Source: Persephonella sp. KM09-Lau-8 (lineage in GTDB: Bacteria; Aquificota; Aquificia; Aquificales; Hydrogenothermaceae). Taken from it: 64,000 nt of DNA. The position numbers were made by a program, and so were the translations under genes. Location: positions 186,001 to 250,000 of the forward strand of contig NZ_JNLL01000001.1 in the NCBI RefSeq assembly GCF_000703085.1, in the 5' to 3' direction. The number at the start of each line of letters is the position of its first letter. Position 1 is the stretch's first letter. Positions 19,994-30,015 of the stretch are shown here, in pieces. Under the pieces are notes generated by a model that saw only the letters and a program-made list of their open reading frames with translations, was not told where the DNA came from and did no database searches.

Positions 19994-20950
19994 ATGGTAG
20001 AGAAAAAAGAGCTTGAAAAAATTGAAGAATACCTTTCAGAGTATATGGATTCTGATGTTGAATTTTTATTGAAAATAGGGAATTACATACTTTCCAGTGG
20101 TGGAAAAAGACTCAGACCTGTTTTAGTCCTTACATTCGCAAAACTACTTAGAGGTTACAACGAAGAAAGGGATTATCCCCTTGCAGTTGCTATGGAATAC
20201 CTTCACACAGCATCTCTGCTCCATGATGATGTTGTAGATGGAGCAGACACAAGAAGGGGAAAAAAATCAGCAAATAGAGTGTTTGGAAATGATACTGTAG
20301 TGCTAACAGGGGATTATATGTATGCAAATGCCCTTTATCTTTTCTCTATTTACGGTGATATAGATATGATTAAAAATGTATCAGATAGCGTTAAAAAAAT
20401 GGCAGAAGGTCAGCTATTGGAATTGAAAAAAATAGGAGATATGGATGTTACTCTTGATGAGTATTTTAGAATACTGGAAGGTAAAACAGCTGTTTTATTC
20501 GGTAGTTGCTGTTATGTAGGAGCCGCCTTAGGTGGTGCCCCCCAGGAGCAAAAGGACAGAGCTTATAACTATGGGTTAAATATAGGTCTGGCATTTCAGT
20601 TAATAGATGATTATCTTGATTACACCTCAACGGAAGAAAAATTAGGAAAACCTGTCTGTAACGACCTTAGAGAAGGAAAAATTACATATCCCCTTTTATC
20701 TGTGATGGATAAGCTTACAGAGGAAGAAAAAGAATTAGTCAAAAAAGTAATAAGAGACCTAAGCCCCTCCAAAGAAGATATAGACAGGGTAAAATCCATA
20801 GTAGAAGAAAAAGGCGGTATGACAAATACCATAGAAAAGGCCAGAGAGCTTGTAAATAATGCTATTACACAGCTTGAAACTTTCCCACAGAATGAATATC
20901 TTAAAAAACTGGAAGAACTTGCAAAATTTATTGTAGAGAGGGAATTTTGA
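19994..20950 (+). CDS. Polyprenyl (octaprenyl-type) diphosphate synthase
   Basis: The 318-residue trans-prenyltransferase has the GGKRLRP substrate motif, the first Asp-rich motif [12 protein letters not shown] (about residues 78-82 for DDxxD), and the second, LIDDYLDY. The small residues upstream of the first motif ([11 protein letters not shown]) suit a medium/long-chain product, so it probably makes the side chain of menaquinone-like quinones (IspB/HepT class). It fits with ispG in the same run and with ispH at 58 kb. It starts 16 bases after the tRNA with a GGAG site and overlaps panD by one base (TGATG). Confidence 0.9.
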   Translation: MVEKKELEKIEEYLSEYMDSDVEFLLKIGNYILSSGGKRLRPVLVLTFAKLLRGYNEERDYPLAVAMEYLHTASLLHDDVVDGADTRRGKKSANRVFGNDTVVLTGDYMYANALYLFSIYGDIDMIKNVSDSVKKMAEGQLLELKKIGDMDVTLDEYFRILEGKTAVLFGSCCYVGAALGGAPQEQKDRAYNYGLNIGLAFQLIDDYLDYTSTEEKLGKPVCNDLREGKITYPLLSVMDKLTEEEKELVKKVIRDLSPSKEDIDRVKSIVEEKGGMTNTIEKARELVNNAITQLETFPQNEYLKKLEELAKFIVEREF

Positions 20951-21372
20951 TGAGAAGAACAGTTTTAAAATCAAAAATACATAGGATTACAATTACAGGA
21001 GCAGACCTTCATTATGAAGGTTCTTTGACTCTTGATGAAGCTATAATGGAAGCTGCCAACCTTGTTCCATTTGAAAAGGTTGAGGTGTTCAATATTAACA
21101 ATGGAAACAGATTTTCTACCTATGTTATTCCCGGAGCAAGATACAGCGGAGAATGCATCCTTAACGGTGCAGCAGCAAGACTGGGACACTCAGGAGACCT
21201 TATAATAATTGTTTCCTATGCAGATGTGGAAGATAATGAACTTAAAGACTTTAAAGTAAACTTAGTTTACATTGATGACGAAAATAATATAAAAGAGCAT
21301 AAAGTAACCGGAGTTTTTTCCGAAGAAGCAAAAGAAATAGCTCTTAGAAATAAAAATCTGATAAAGGATTAA
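20950..21372 (+). CDS. panD: Aspartate 1-decarboxylase PanD
   Basis: The 140-residue proenzyme has the Gly24-Ser25 self-cleavage site (YEGSLTLD) that generates the pyruvoyl cofactor. It also has the conserved [10 protein letters not shown] and [16 protein letters not shown] segments, with dots marking variable positions. It converts L-aspartate to beta-alanine for pantothenate and CoA. The ATG at 20950 (overlapping the previous stop) gives the correct spacing for Ser25; the TTG three bases upstream does not. It is followed after 4 bases by the transglycosylase gene. Confidence 0.95.
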   Translation: MRRTVLKSKIHRITITGADLHYEGSLTLDEAIMEAANLVPFEKVEVFNINNGNRFSTYVIPGARYSGECILNGAAARLGHSGDLIIIVSYADVEDNELKDFKVNLVYIDDENNIKEHKVTGVFSEEAKEIALRNKNLIKD

Positions 21373-21376
21373 AAGC

Positions 21377-22588
21377 ATGAAAAAAATCGGCCAGTATTAT
21401 CTCTTAGCAGGGATGATACTGGCCATTTTATTTTCATCCTGTAGCACCAAGAAACCAACCAATAAGACTTATATTATTCCCAAAAAAGATAAGACCTATG
21501 TAATAATCAAAAAAGAAGACCAGACCCGTGTAAAAGTTATCAAAAATTCTGAAAATACACCAGTTCCTAAAGAACCTGTAATTATAAAATCCGATGAAGC
21601 CGTTCATATAGACAGAGAAGACGAAGGTATTTTATACGAGGAGTTTATTAATTTAGGTTTAAGAGTTCCTAAATATTCTGATATTGAAAAGTACTTATAT
21701 TTTTACGGTGTAAAAAATAGGACATGGACAGAAGCAGCTCTGAATAGAGCAAATCTTTATATGCCAATGATAAAAAGTATTTTCAGGCAGTATGGACTGC
21801 CTGAAGAACTGGCATACCTTCCTGTTGTGGAAAGTGGATATGACCCATTTGCCACCTCATATTCAGGGGCAGCAGGAATATGGCAATTCATAAGGACAAC
21901 AGGTAGAAGATTTGGTCTCAGGATAAATAGATATGTAGATGAAAGGAGAGACCCTTATAAATCAACTATTGCAGCAGCCAAATACCTAAAACATTTATAT
22001 GGAATTTTCAAAAGATGGGATTTAGTCCTTGCTGCTTATAACTGTGGTGAAGGATGTGTCCTACGGAGAATGGAACATCCTTTTAATAATTTCTGGGAAA
22101 TAAAATACGACCTTCCCGACCAGACACAAAAATATGTTCCTAAATTTCTGGCTGTTGTATTGATTGCCAAAAATCCCGAAAAATATGGCATTAAAATAAG
22201 AAAAACAAATGTATACTATGTTAAAACCCAAAAAACACCAATTACAGCATCCCTTAACTATATTGCCAGAAATCTCAGAATAGATTACAAACTGCTGAAG
22301 AAATACAATGCACATTTTAGAAGGAACGTTGCAGTAAGAGGATATAATCTCAATATTCCATACAAGACCCTTGCACAGAAAAAATTATTTTTAAAACGGG
22401 TTAGTTATATTAAAAAGAAAAGATATAGATACCATAGAGTAAAAAAAGGGGATACCCTCTACAGAATTTCAAAAAAATATGGGGTTTCCATTGAAAAAAT
22501 CAAAAAATTAAATAAAATAAAGGGAAGCCTAATAAAACCAGGAATGGTTTTAAAAATACCTTTAAAAGAGGTCTCATACCGTAGATGA
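21377..22588 (+). CDS. mltD: Membrane-bound lytic murein transglycosylase with LysM domain (MltD-like lipoprotein)
   Basis: The 403-residue protein begins with a lipoprotein signal (lipobox around FSSC, Cys at about residue 22). A basic/Thr linker is followed by an SLT catalytic domain (about 110-260) with catalytic Glu in LPVVESGYDPFA and the GAAGIWQF and AAYNCGEG motifs. A C-terminal LysM peptidoglycan-binding module follows (about 352-398, VKKGDTLYRISKKYGVS). It cleaves glycan strands to anhydromuropeptides in the periplasm. It overlaps the ispG start by four bases (ATGA). Confidence 0.92.
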   Translation: MKKIGQYYLLAGMILAILFSSCSTKKPTNKTYIIPKKDKTYVIIKKEDQTRVKVIKNSENTPVPKEPVIIKSDEAVHIDREDEGILYEEFINLGLRVPKYSDIEKYLYFYGVKNRTWTEAALNRANLYMPMIKSIFRQYGLPEELAYLPVVESGYDPFATSYSGAAGIWQFIRTTGRRFGLRINRYVDERRDPYKSTIAAAKYLKHLYGIFKRWDLVLAAYNCGEGCVLRRMEHPFNNFWEIKYDLPDQTQKYVPKFLAVVLIAKNPEKYGIKIRKTNVYYVKTQKTPITASLNYIARNLRIDYKLLKKYNAHFRRNVAVRGYNLNIPYKTLAQKKLFLKRVSYIKKKRYRYHRVKKGDTLYRISKKYGVSIEKIKKLNKIKGSLIKPGMVLKIPLKEVSYRR

Positions 22589-23661
22589 TAAACAGGAGAA
22601 AAACAAGGCCTGTATATGTAGGTAATGTTAAAATCGGTGGAGATGCTCCTGTTATAGTCCAATCAATGACTGACACCAAAACCCATGATATAGAAGCTAC
22701 CCTTAATCAGATAAATCGTTTATATGAGGCAGGTTGTGAAATAATCAGGGTGGCGGCACCTACAGAAAAAGATGCAGAGGCACTTCCAGAGATAGTAAAA
22801 AGAAGCCCAATTCCTGTAATTGCAGATATTCACTTTTCACCAAGAATAGCATTTTTAGCTTTAGAAAGTGGAATACACGGAATAAGGCTCAATCCAGGAA
22901 ATATCAATAATAAAGGCAAAATAAAAGAAATACTTCAAGAATGCAAAAAGAAAAATATAGCCGTTAGACTTGGGGTTAACTCTGGTTCGCTGGAGGAAAG
23001 ATTACTTGAAAAATATGGATATCCTTCCGGAGAAGCCCTTGCAGAAAGTGCATTATACTGGTCAGAATTTTTTGAAAGTGTAGGGTTTACAAATTTCAAG
23101 GTATCAATAAAAGGCTCTGATGTTCTTCAAAATATTCAGGCTAATCAGATATTTGCAGAAAAAACAGATATTCCATTACATATAGGTATAACAGAAGCAG
23201 GACCAGCAGGTAAAGGCTCAATAAAATCTGCAGTAGGACTGGGAATTCTGCTTTATATGGGAATAGGAGATACAATCAGAGTTTCCCTAACAGCAGACCC
23301 GGTTGAAGAGGTAAAGGTTGCTTATCAGATACTCCAGTCTTTAGGACTTAGAAGAAAAGGGATAGAAATAATTTCCTGTCCAACATGTGGAAGAATAGAG
23401 GTTAATCTACCTGAAGTTGTCAAAAAAGTTGAAGAAAAGCTTGAAGGTGAAGACTTACCCATAAAAGTTGCAATAATGGGCTGTGTTGTAAACGCAATAG
23501 GAGAAGCAAGGGAAGCAGATATCGGACTTGCTTGTGGAAACAAGTCGGCAATTCTCTTTAAGAAAGGACAGCCCTTAAAAAGAGTTTCAGAAGAAGAAAT
23601 GGTTGACCAGTTGCTTGAAGAAATCCAGAAAATGAAAGAGGAAGAAAATGGAAGAGCTTAA
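22585..23661 (+). CDS. ispG: 4-hydroxy-3-methylbut-2-en-1-yl diphosphate synthase IspG (GcpE)
   Basis: The 358-residue protein is IspG of the short bacterial type. It begins RRKTRPVYVGNVKIGG and has the TIM-barrel segment QSMTDTKTHD. The three cluster cysteines are in ISCPTCGR (CxxC) and in MGCVVNAIGEA. It carries out the penultimate reductive step of the DOXP/MEP isoprenoid pathway with a [4Fe-4S] cluster. IspH, the final enzyme, is at 58.3 kb. It overlaps mltD by 4 bases and the next small gene by 14. Confidence 0.96.
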   Translation: MINRRKTRPVYVGNVKIGGDAPVIVQSMTDTKTHDIEATLNQINRLYEAGCEIIRVAAPTEKDAEALPEIVKRSPIPVIADIHFSPRIAFLALESGIHGIRLNPGNINNKGKIKEILQECKKKNIAVRLGVNSGSLEERLLEKYGYPSGEALAESALYWSEFFESVGFTNFKVSIKGSDVLQNIQANQIFAEKTDIPLHIGITEAGPAGKGSIKSAVGLGILLYMGIGDTIRVSLTADPVEEVKVAYQILQSLGLRRKGIEIISCPTCGRIEVNLPEVVKKVEEKLEGEDLPIKVAIMGCVVNAIGEAREADIGLACGNKSAILFKKGQPLKRVSEEEMVDQLLEEIQKMKEEENGRA

Positions 23662-23965
23662 TATAAAGCTAAATGCTGTGGCTGTTGATGTTTTATCAGA
23701 AGAATGGATGGAAGAGGATATTATTCAGAAAACCCCTGTTATTCTTGAAAAAATCACAAAAAGAAAAGGTGGATTTACACTGTATATGAAAGCCCCTTAT
23801 GAAAATGTAGAATGGTATTTTTCTAAGGGTTTGACAGAATTTCATATAAAAAACAATCAAGGTAAAAAAATACTCAGGATTGAGCATGAAGATGGTCAAT
23901 ACTGGGTGGATATGCCATATAATCAGCAGGTCGTAGATTTTCTTAAAGAATTTATGGAGGAGTAA
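23648..23965 (+). CDS. Small conserved-looking hypothetical protein between ispG and argB
   Basis: A 105-residue acidic soluble protein has mixed alpha/beta character. Aromatic-rich strand segments occur in the middle (YENVEWYFSKG, GQYWVDMPY) and a helical tail ends in FMEE. It has no Cys cluster, signal or membrane segment. It overlaps ispG by 14 bases and ends exactly one base before the argB ATG, with the GGAGG of its last codons acting as the argB ribosome site. This tight packing supports a real gene. I do not recognise the family and cannot assign a function. Confidence 0.65.
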   Translation: MEELNIKLNAVAVDVLSEEWMEEDIIQKTPVILEKITKRKGGFTLYMKAPYENVEWYFSKGLTEFHIKNNQGKKILRIEHEDGQYWVDMPYNQQVVDFLKEFMEE

Positions 23966-24865
23966 ATGGAAAGGCTTGTTGAAAAAGCAGAAACATTAAT
24001 GGAAGCCCTACCATTTATTACAAAATTTAGAGGAAAAACATTTGTTATAAAATACGGCGGAAATGCGATGGCAAAGGCAGACCTGAAGGCTGCTTTTGCC
24101 CAGGATATATTAATGCTTAAGTATATTGGAATAAATCCTGTAATTGTTCACGGAGGGGGCCCCCAGATAGGAGAAGTCCTGAAAAGAATGGGACTTGAAT
24201 CAAAATTTGTCGGAGGATTAAGAGTTACTGACAGAGAAACAATGGAAGTTGTTGAAATGGTTTTAGGGGGACTTGTTAACAAAAATATTGTGATGCTTAT
24301 AAATAGATACGCAGGTGGACATATAAGAGCTGTTGGTCTTACAGGTAAAGATGGTGGACTTATAAGAGCTAAAAAATTAGATGCAGAAGAATATTTCAGA
24401 CAAATGGGAGATTTCCGACCTACAGAGCTAATAGACCTTGGCCATGTAGGAGAGGTGGATTTTGTGGATGTCCAGATTTTGAAGCATCTTGAAGAGGATA
24501 ACTACATACCTGTTATAGCACCTATTGGATTTGATACTCAGGGAAATGCCTATAATATAAACGCTGATTTTGTAGCTGCAGCAATTGCAGGAGCATTGAA
24601 GGCAGAAAAGGTAATATTTTTGACAGATATAGAAGGCTTGAAAGATGAGAATGGTCAGACAATCTCTTCAATAAATATTGAAAAAATAAATCAGATGATA
24701 GAAGAAGGAACAATAAAAGGGGGAATGATTCCAAAGGTAAAAGCCTGTATAAATGCCTTACAACAGGGTGTCAAAAAAGCCCATATCCTTGACGGCAGAA
24801 TTCCACACTGCGTTCTTCTTGAGATTTTCACCTCAGAAGGAATCGGAACAGAGATAGTAGTTTAA
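23966..24865 (+). CDS. argB: Acetylglutamate kinase ArgB
   Basis: The 299-residue amino-acid kinase has KYGGNAM at the phosphate-binding lysine, VHGGGPQIG, the [19 protein letters not shown] substrate loop, the LTGKDGGL motif, and [10 protein letters not shown] near the nucleotide. It phosphorylates N-acetylglutamate in arginine synthesis. The N-terminal helix ([18 protein letters not shown]) is of the kind found in hexameric, arginine-inhibited ArgB. PII, which activates such enzymes in some phyla, is also in the window, but interaction is only a possibility. It is the last gene of the plus-strand run. Confidence 0.96.
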   Translation: MERLVEKAETLMEALPFITKFRGKTFVIKYGGNAMAKADLKAAFAQDILMLKYIGINPVIVHGGGPQIGEVLKRMGLESKFVGGLRVTDRETMEVVEMVLGGLVNKNIVMLINRYAGGHIRAVGLTGKDGGLIRAKKLDAEEYFRQMGDFRPTELIDLGHVGEVDFVDVQILKHLEEDNYIPVIAPIGFDTQGNAYNINADFVAAAIAGALKAEKVIFLTDIEGLKDENGQTISSINIEKINQMIEEGTIKGGMIPKVKACINALQQGVKKAHILDGRIPHCVLLEIFTSEGIGTEIVV

Positions 24866-24956
24866 TGGCGGAGGGTGAGGGATTCGAACCCCCGGAGGGC
24901 TGTTAACCCTCAAGTGATTTCAAATCACCCGCCTTCGTCCGCTCGGCCAACCCTCC
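24866..24956 (-). tRNA. tRNA-Ser (anticodon UGA), with encoded CCA
   Basis: On the minus strand the acceptor GGAGGGT pairs with ACCCTCC, the discriminator is G, and CCA is encoded at the 3' end (plus-strand 24866-24868). The anticodon loop TTTGAAA gives UGA. A long variable arm (GAGGG...CCCTC) marks a class II serine tRNA. The T arm is GGGGG-TTCGAAT-CCCTC-like. It lies immediately after the argB stop on the opposite strand. Confidence 0.95.
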
Positions 24957-25010
24957 GCAAAGGAGAGTATATATTATAATATCTTCTAACAAAAAATCAA
25001 GGAGAGAAGA

Positions 25011-25592
25011 ATGGAAGACCTTATTATAGATATATTTGAAGAAAGTGCCTCATTAAAAAAGGAGTTTGTTTATGAATATTCAGAGCAAATAGCTGCATTA
25101 GGTATATTAATGGCAAAAAGACTTAAAGCCGGATACAAAGTTTTAATATGTGGAAATGGTGGTTCTGCTGCAGATGCTCAGCATTTCGCAGCCGAAATAG
25201 TGGGAAGATTTGAAAAAGAAAGGAAAGGGTATCCTGCCATAGCCCTAACAACAGATACATCTGCTTTAACTGCAATAGGAAATGATTATGGGTTTGAATA
25301 TATATTTTCCAGACAGGTTGAGGCTTTAGGGCAGAAAGGAGATATCCTGATAGGAATATCAACCAGTGGAAATTCTGAAAATGTGATTAAAGCTGTTGAG
25401 GTGGCTAAAGATTTAGGGATTTTTACCGTTGGATTTTTAGGTAAAGATGGAGGAAAGCTAAAAGATATTGTGGATACAGCTTTTATCGTTCCCCATAACA
25501 GAACAGCAAGAATTCAGGAGGTTCATCTTACGCTGGAACATGCATTATGTAACATAATAGACCTTTATTTAGCAGGAGAATTGGAAGAGTAA
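25011..25592 (+). CDS. gmhA: Phosphoheptose isomerase GmhA
   Basis: The 193-residue SIS-domain protein has the length of GmhA. It has [29 protein letters not shown] for phosphate binding, and the metal/catalytic [13 protein letters not shown] near the end. It converts sedoheptulose 7-phosphate to D-glycero-D-manno-heptose 7-phosphate for the lipopolysaccharide core. GGAGAGAAG precedes the ATG, and TATAAT at about 24976 may be its -10. It ends exactly where the convergent TPR gene ends, with no gap and no terminator between them. Confidence 0.93.
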   Translation: MEDLIIDIFEESASLKKEFVYEYSEQIAALGILMAKRLKAGYKVLICGNGGSAADAQHFAAEIVGRFEKERKGYPAIALTTDTSALTAIGNDYGFEYIFSRQVEALGQKGDILIGISTSGNSENVIKAVEVAKDLGIFTVGFLGKDGGKLKDIVDTAFIVPHNRTARIQEVHLTLEHALCNIIDLYLAGELEE

Positions 25593-26576
25593 TTACTGCA
25601 AGGAGATTATTTTCATTTCAACCTTTTGGCGTATATCTTCAGGAGTATTAGGGTCTTCGTAAATTTCCTGATATATCTGCATTGCAGAGACTTTATCGTT
25701 TAATTTTTCGTATATTCTTGCCAGCCCAAGTTTTCCCTCTATATATCCAAGGTCAGCAAGTGTTTTATAGATATCTTTAGCTACAAGTAGTTCATTTTGT
25801 TTTTCGTAGAGCTTTCCTAAATTTTCCAGTATGTCTTTGTTTTCAGGATGTAAAAAATATGCTTCTTCCAGAATTGCTTGGGCTTTTTTCATATCACCCT
25901 GTTTCTCACTAATTTTGGCACTAAGAATAACTGCTTGAATATCTTCTTTATTTATTCTCAGATACTGATCTAAATATTTTTGAGCTACGGTAAACTTACC
26001 TGCTTTAAAGTAGTTTAGAGCAATTCTGTATAAAATTTCGGGGTTTTTCTTTGTGATACTCCAGATTTTTTTGTATAGTCTGATTGCTTCATCATAGTTT
26101 TTGTTTATTTCTGCTGTTCTTGCTTCCTGTAATAATATTTTGTATTTTGAAGCTGGTTTTTGTTTTCTATAAGAAAGTTTTGGAATAGAAATATTTTTTA
26201 ATCCAAGGGATATTTCTTTGTGAATTTGGGATATATCTATTTCAAAGTCTGTATTCTTTGGGATAAAGGTTGTTTCAGGCTTTTTTTCGGTTTTGTCATA
26301 GGTTTTGGTATTTAATTTTTCTACGATATTTTCCCTTTTGGATATTTCCTGGGGTTTCTCTGTATTTTCAGTTATTTTTTCTTCAGAGCTATCTTTAAGC
26401 AAAAAATAAGCTACAGTTGCATATACAATTAATGTGGAAATTCCAAGAGCCACCAGAGCAATGTATTTTTTCCTTTTCCTTGGTTTGACCTGACTAAAGG
26501 GATGAATATCAGCTAAATCCTGTTCAATTTCTTCTTCTTCTGGTTTTTTGCTTAAAAATTTTCCTATTTTACTCAT
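25593..26576 (-). CDS. Membrane-anchored TPR-repeat protein
   Basis: The 327-residue protein has an acidic/charged cytoplasmic N-terminus, a basic stop (RKRKKY), one transmembrane helix (about residues 38-60), a Lys/Glu-rich linker (about 65-145), and four to five TPR units from about residue 150 to the end. Examples are NKNYDEAIRLYKKIW, GKFTVAQKYLDQYL and GDMKKAQAILEEAYFLHPEN. It is probably a scaffold on the periplasmic side of the inner membrane, as in PilF/PilW-like or assembly factors. No specific partner is visible. It lies behind the MFS gene on the same strand. Confidence 0.75.
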   Translation of the reverse strand: MSKIGKFLSKKPEEEEIEQDLADIHPFSQVKPRKRKKYIALVALGISTLIVYATVAYFLLKDSSEEKITENTEKPQEISKRENIVEKLNTKTYDKTEKKPETTFIPKNTDFEIDISQIHKEISLGLKNISIPKLSYRKQKPASKYKILLQEARTAEINKNYDEAIRLYKKIWSITKKNPEILYRIALNYFKAGKFTVAQKYLDQYLRINKEDIQAVILSAKISEKQGDMKKAQAILEEAYFLHPENKDILENLGKLYEKQNELLVAKDIYKTLADLGYIEGKLGLARIYEKLNDKVSAMQIYQEIYEDPNTPEDIRQKVEMKIISLQ

Positions 26577-26602
26577 TTTTTCCCTTTTTCTTTTAATTTT
26601 AT

Positions 26603-27718
26603 CTAAAAAAATCTTCTAATTAAAATAAAGGCAACTACTGAAGCTATACTTCCCATTATAAAAGGTGTTTCAGGATTTATTGTATCCCATAAATATCCTG
26701 CGACTACCCCTGCAAGTAGTGAGGAAAACCCTACAATAAAGTGGTAAGTTCCAAAAACAAACCCTTTTCTAAATTTTACCTTTTTCCCTACCGTTGCCCA
26801 TATTCCAATCTCAAGAAATGCATCTGCAAAAGCAAATATTATAAATCCTACTACAGGTAAGCCTATCATAAATAAATGGGATATAAAAAATAAAAAAATT
26901 GTTAAATACAAAAACCTCTTTTCTCCTAATCGGTCATAAAATTTTCCACTTAAGTATGAAGCTATAGCTATTATTAATGTAAATATAACATATATACCGA
27001 CTGTTTTATATTCACTTGAGGTCTGATTATAGACTTTCAATATGTAAAATGAATATCCAAAGTTTGCAAAAGATAGAATAAAAAATAGATATAGATACTT
27101 TGGGAAAAACATTTCCCAGGATATTATGGGTATACTATATTTTTTACCTGAGGGTTTATATTCTGGAAGGAAAAGAACTATAATTGCAGCAATCAAAAGA
27201 GGAACAATACTTAAATAAAAATATTTTTGATATGGAATATCCAGAAAATAGGCAGTATAAAAGAAAGCAGTTAAAATTCCAAGAAGCCCTCCAATACTCT
27301 CAATAGCTCTGTTTATACCAAATGTCTTTCCTAAACTTTTCTTTTTTTCAGAGGATAGAATTGTGTCCGATACTGGAACAATCGTTCCGTCTGATACCGA
27401 GTCTAAGATAGTTCCCATCAATATATCATCCCATTTTTTACCAAAGATAAAATAAAATCTGGCAGCTATAGACATAAAAATACCTGTCAGTAAAAATTTT
27501 TTCTTACTAAATAAATCAGACCAGTATCCTGCAAGTATTTTCACAAGATTTGAAACAAGATCATAACCACCTTCAATGATTCCTATAACTACCATAGAAA
27601 CACCAAGGGCATTAACAAGGAAAAAAGGCATAACTGTAAAAGTCATTTCATACGAAAAGGAAATCAAAAAAGTAAGTATATTTATAATCGCTATTGCAGA
27701 TATTTTTCTTTTATCCAT
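26603..27718 (-). CDS. Major facilitator superfamily transporter
   Basis: The 371-residue protein has about 11-12 hydrophobic helices and the MFS loop signature between helices 2 and 3 (GYWSDLFSKKKFLL, in place of GxLaDrxGrkxxl). A second version is in the other half (GKFYDRLGEKRFLY). It is a proton- or solute-coupled carrier in the inner membrane. The substrate cannot be told from sequence; similar proteins are often labelled drug or metabolite exporters. It is divergent from herA, with 62 bases between the starts. Confidence 0.8.
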   Translation of the reverse strand: MDKRKISAIAIINILTFLISFSYEMTFTVMPFFLVNALGVSMVVIGIIEGGYDLVSNLVKILAGYWSDLFSKKKFLLTGIFMSIAARFYFIFGKKWDDILMGTILDSVSDGTIVPVSDTILSSEKKKSLGKTFGINRAIESIGGLLGILTAFFYTAYFLDIPYQKYFYLSIVPLLIAAIIVLFLPEYKPSGKKYSIPIISWEMFFPKYLYLFFILSFANFGYSFYILKVYNQTSSEYKTVGIYVIFTLIIAIASYLSGKFYDRLGEKRFLYLTIFLFFISHLFMIGLPVVGFIIFAFADAFLEIGIWATVGKKVKFRKGFVFGTYHFIVGFSSLLAGVVAGYLWDTINPETPFIMGSIASVVAFILIRRFF

Positions 27719-27780
27719 AATGTTTTCTTATCTGTGTTTTTGTATAATGTGGAAAATAATATTTTATAAGGATGGGAAGG

Positions 27781-29364
27781 ATGAAACAAATTGGCATCTG
27801 TGTTGGGTCAACAAGACCTAACAGGGTAAATTTTTTATCAGAAGATGTTGTCCGAATAGGTCAATTTGTGGTTCTAAAGTATGAAGAAGAAGGAAAAAAT
27901 AAATCTTTACTTGGGATGATACAAAGGCTGGAAAGAGATAATCCTTATTTAACAGAGTCTATCAGAACTCCTCAGCAGGCAAAAAGCATAAAAAAATTTT
28001 CAGAGAAGGAGAATATCCTTAAAGGAGAGATTCAGATATTAGGTGAAATTATAGATGTAGGTGATGAAGTCTTCCTCCAGATACCAAGGACACCCCCTTT
28101 ACCTGCAACAGAAGTTTATGAAGCAGACCCACATCTTTTGAAAAAAATATTTGGAGCAAAAAGCAAAAAGTTTGTGAAAATTGGAAGACTCCTTTCTGAA
28201 AAAGAGGAAGTTCCTGTGTATGTTGATATAGAACAGATAGTCCTTAGGCATCTTGCTGTTCTTGCTGTAACAGGTGCAGGAAAATCGAATACTGTTTCAG
28301 TTCTTCTAAAGAATATAACGAATTTAGGTGGGACTGTTGCTGTTTTTGATTTCCACGGTGAGTATACAAAATCCAAAATCACAAGAAATGGAAAATCTGT
28401 AATTAACCATATACAGCCCCTTATTAACCCTGCACTGCTTAAACCAAAGGAATTTGCTTCTCTTATTGGAATCAAGCCAAATGCTTATGTCCAGTTCAGA
28501 TATTTCAGAATTGCCCTTGAATACACAATAAATAAATTCCTTGAGGAAAAAAGGGAGCAGTGGCAAAACCATACGGATACCCAGCAGTTTTTAAACAGAC
28601 TTAAACAAAATCTTGAGGATATGGCTGACCCTGAAAGTGAGATAGGAGGCTATATCAAGGGGAAAATAAGAGAGGACTCCTTATTTGAGGTTATAAACAA
28701 ACTGGAAGACCTGGAACTTGAACTTGGGCATATAGTGAAGTTAGGTGTTCCCCCTCTTATAGATAATATTAAGCCGGGAATGATAAATGTATTTGATTTT
28801 TCCGAGCTGGATGAAGATGTAGCAGATGCAATAGCCTCAAATATTCTAAGATGGGCACTTGAAGAAAGGAAAAAAGCCGTTAGGCAGGGAAATTCAAGAC
28901 TACCTTTCCCGCTTATGATAGTAGTAGAGGAAGCCCATATCCTTGCAGGAGAAAAAAGAAATACCGAAGCTAAATACTACCTTGCAAGGATAGCAAGGGA
29001 AGGTAGAAAATTTGGCTTGGGCATAACCGTTGTAACCCAGAGACCAAAAGGTCTGGATAAGGAAATACTATCCCAGATGAACAATATGATTATACTTAAA
29101 CTGGTAGAACCTGAAGACCAGAAGCATGTCCAGAGAGCCAGTGAAGCCTTATCACAGGAGCTTATGGATTATCTGCCAGGTCTAAACCCTGGGGAAGCAA
29201 TAATAATAGGAAATATGACAAAAATTCCTCTTCTTGTAAAAATTGACAAAGCAGAAGAAAAAATAGAAGGAAATGATATTGACGTAGTAGGTCAATGGGA
29301 AGAAATTTTAAAAGAAGAAGGAAATAAAGTTGAAGACATACTATCTGAATTGGATAATCTGTGA
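27781..29364 (+). CDS. herA: HerA-family hexameric ATPase/helicase
   Basis: The 527-residue protein has an N-terminal HAS-barrel (IGICVGSTRPNRVNF...), Walker A TGAGKSNT (residues 164-171) and Walker B LMIVVEEAH (about 378-386). The late motifs GLGITVVTQRPKGLDKEILSQ and LNPGEAIIIG are typical of DUF87/HerA. HerA pumps DNA and works with the NurA nuclease in archaeal-type end resection; no nurA is in this window. The ATG at 27781 was chosen over 27772 because AAGGA lies 8 bases upstream. The stop overlaps the next start by one base. Confidence 0.88.
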   Translation: MKQIGICVGSTRPNRVNFLSEDVVRIGQFVVLKYEEEGKNKSLLGMIQRLERDNPYLTESIRTPQQAKSIKKFSEKENILKGEIQILGEIIDVGDEVFLQIPRTPPLPATEVYEADPHLLKKIFGAKSKKFVKIGRLLSEKEEVPVYVDIEQIVLRHLAVLAVTGAGKSNTVSVLLKNITNLGGTVAVFDFHGEYTKSKITRNGKSVINHIQPLINPALLKPKEFASLIGIKPNAYVQFRYFRIALEYTINKFLEEKREQWQNHTDTQQFLNRLKQNLEDMADPESEIGGYIKGKIREDSLFEVINKLEDLELELGHIVKLGVPPLIDNIKPGMINVFDFSELDEDVADAIASNILRWALEERKKAVRQGNSRLPFPLMIVVEEAHILAGEKRNTEAKYYLARIAREGRKFGLGITVVTQRPKGLDKEILSQMNNMIILKLVEPEDQKHVQRASEALSQELMDYLPGLNPGEAIIIGNMTKIPLLVKIDKAEEKIEGNDIDVVGQWEEILKEEGNKVEDILSELDNL

Positions 29365-30005
29365 TGTTTAAGGATAGAGAGGAAGCAGGCTTATTACTAG
29401 CGGATTTACTGAAAGAATATATAGAAGAACCTGAAAATACAGTTATTCTGGCTATTCCACGAGGTGGAGTACCTGTTGCTTATAAAATTGCAGAAAAACT
29501 GGGCATTCCATTTGGGATGATAATTGCCAAAAAAATCACCCCTCCCGATAATCCTGAAGCAGCAATTGGTGCAGCAACACCAGATGGAACATATATACTC
29601 TCTCCTTATGCTTATGGGTATCCTTATATTGAGGAGGCAATACAAAAAGCCATTAACGAGGCCAGAAAAAAACTTGAGAAATACGCAGGTGGTAAAGAGC
29701 CTGATGTTGAAGGAAAAACAGTGATCATTGTTGATGATGGAATAGCCACAGGATACACCGCAATGGCTGCAGGAAAGTCTGTAAAAGAAAGGGGAGCTCA
29801 CAAAGTAATACTTGCAGTTCCTGTATGTCCTGTTGATAGCATATCAAGGGCAAGGGAGGTATTTGATGAAGTGATATGTTATCATAAAGTAGATACACCA
29901 TTTTTTGCAGTAGGTGCATATTATCAGGATTTTCATCAGGTTGAGGATTACGAGCTTTTTGAGTATCTAACAAAAGCAAAAGAAAAAAAATTACTGGCTC
30001 AATAA
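29364..30005 (+). CDS. Phosphoribosyltransferase-domain protein
   Basis: The 213-residue type I PRTase-fold protein has the PRPP loop VIIVDDGIATGYT (about residues 117-129), a PRGGVPVA loop and IAKKITPPDNPEAAIGA. These are typical of the stand-alone phosphoribosyltransferase family often annotated as erythromycin esterase- or dienelactone-linked PRTases. The true substrate of that family is uncertain. It is coupled to herA by a TGATG overlap. The tail is Lys-rich. The start at ATG 29364 follows the herA stop; the GTG three bases upstream is less likely. Confidence 0.82.
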   Translation: MFKDREEAGLLLADLLKEYIEEPENTVILAIPRGGVPVAYKIAEKLGIPFGMIIAKKITPPDNPEAAIGAATPDGTYILSPYAYGYPYIEEAIQKAINEARKKLEKYAGGKEPDVEGKTVIIVDDGIATGYTAMAAGKSVKERGAHKVILAVPVCPVDSISRAREVFDEVICYHKVDTPFFAVGAYYQDFHQVEDYELFEYLTKAKEKKLLAQ

Positions 30006-30015
30006 GGAGGAGAAG

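Noticed and set aside
25011-25592. gmhA as part of a heptose operon
   Set aside because: No hldE, gmhB or waa genes flank it; it stands alone.
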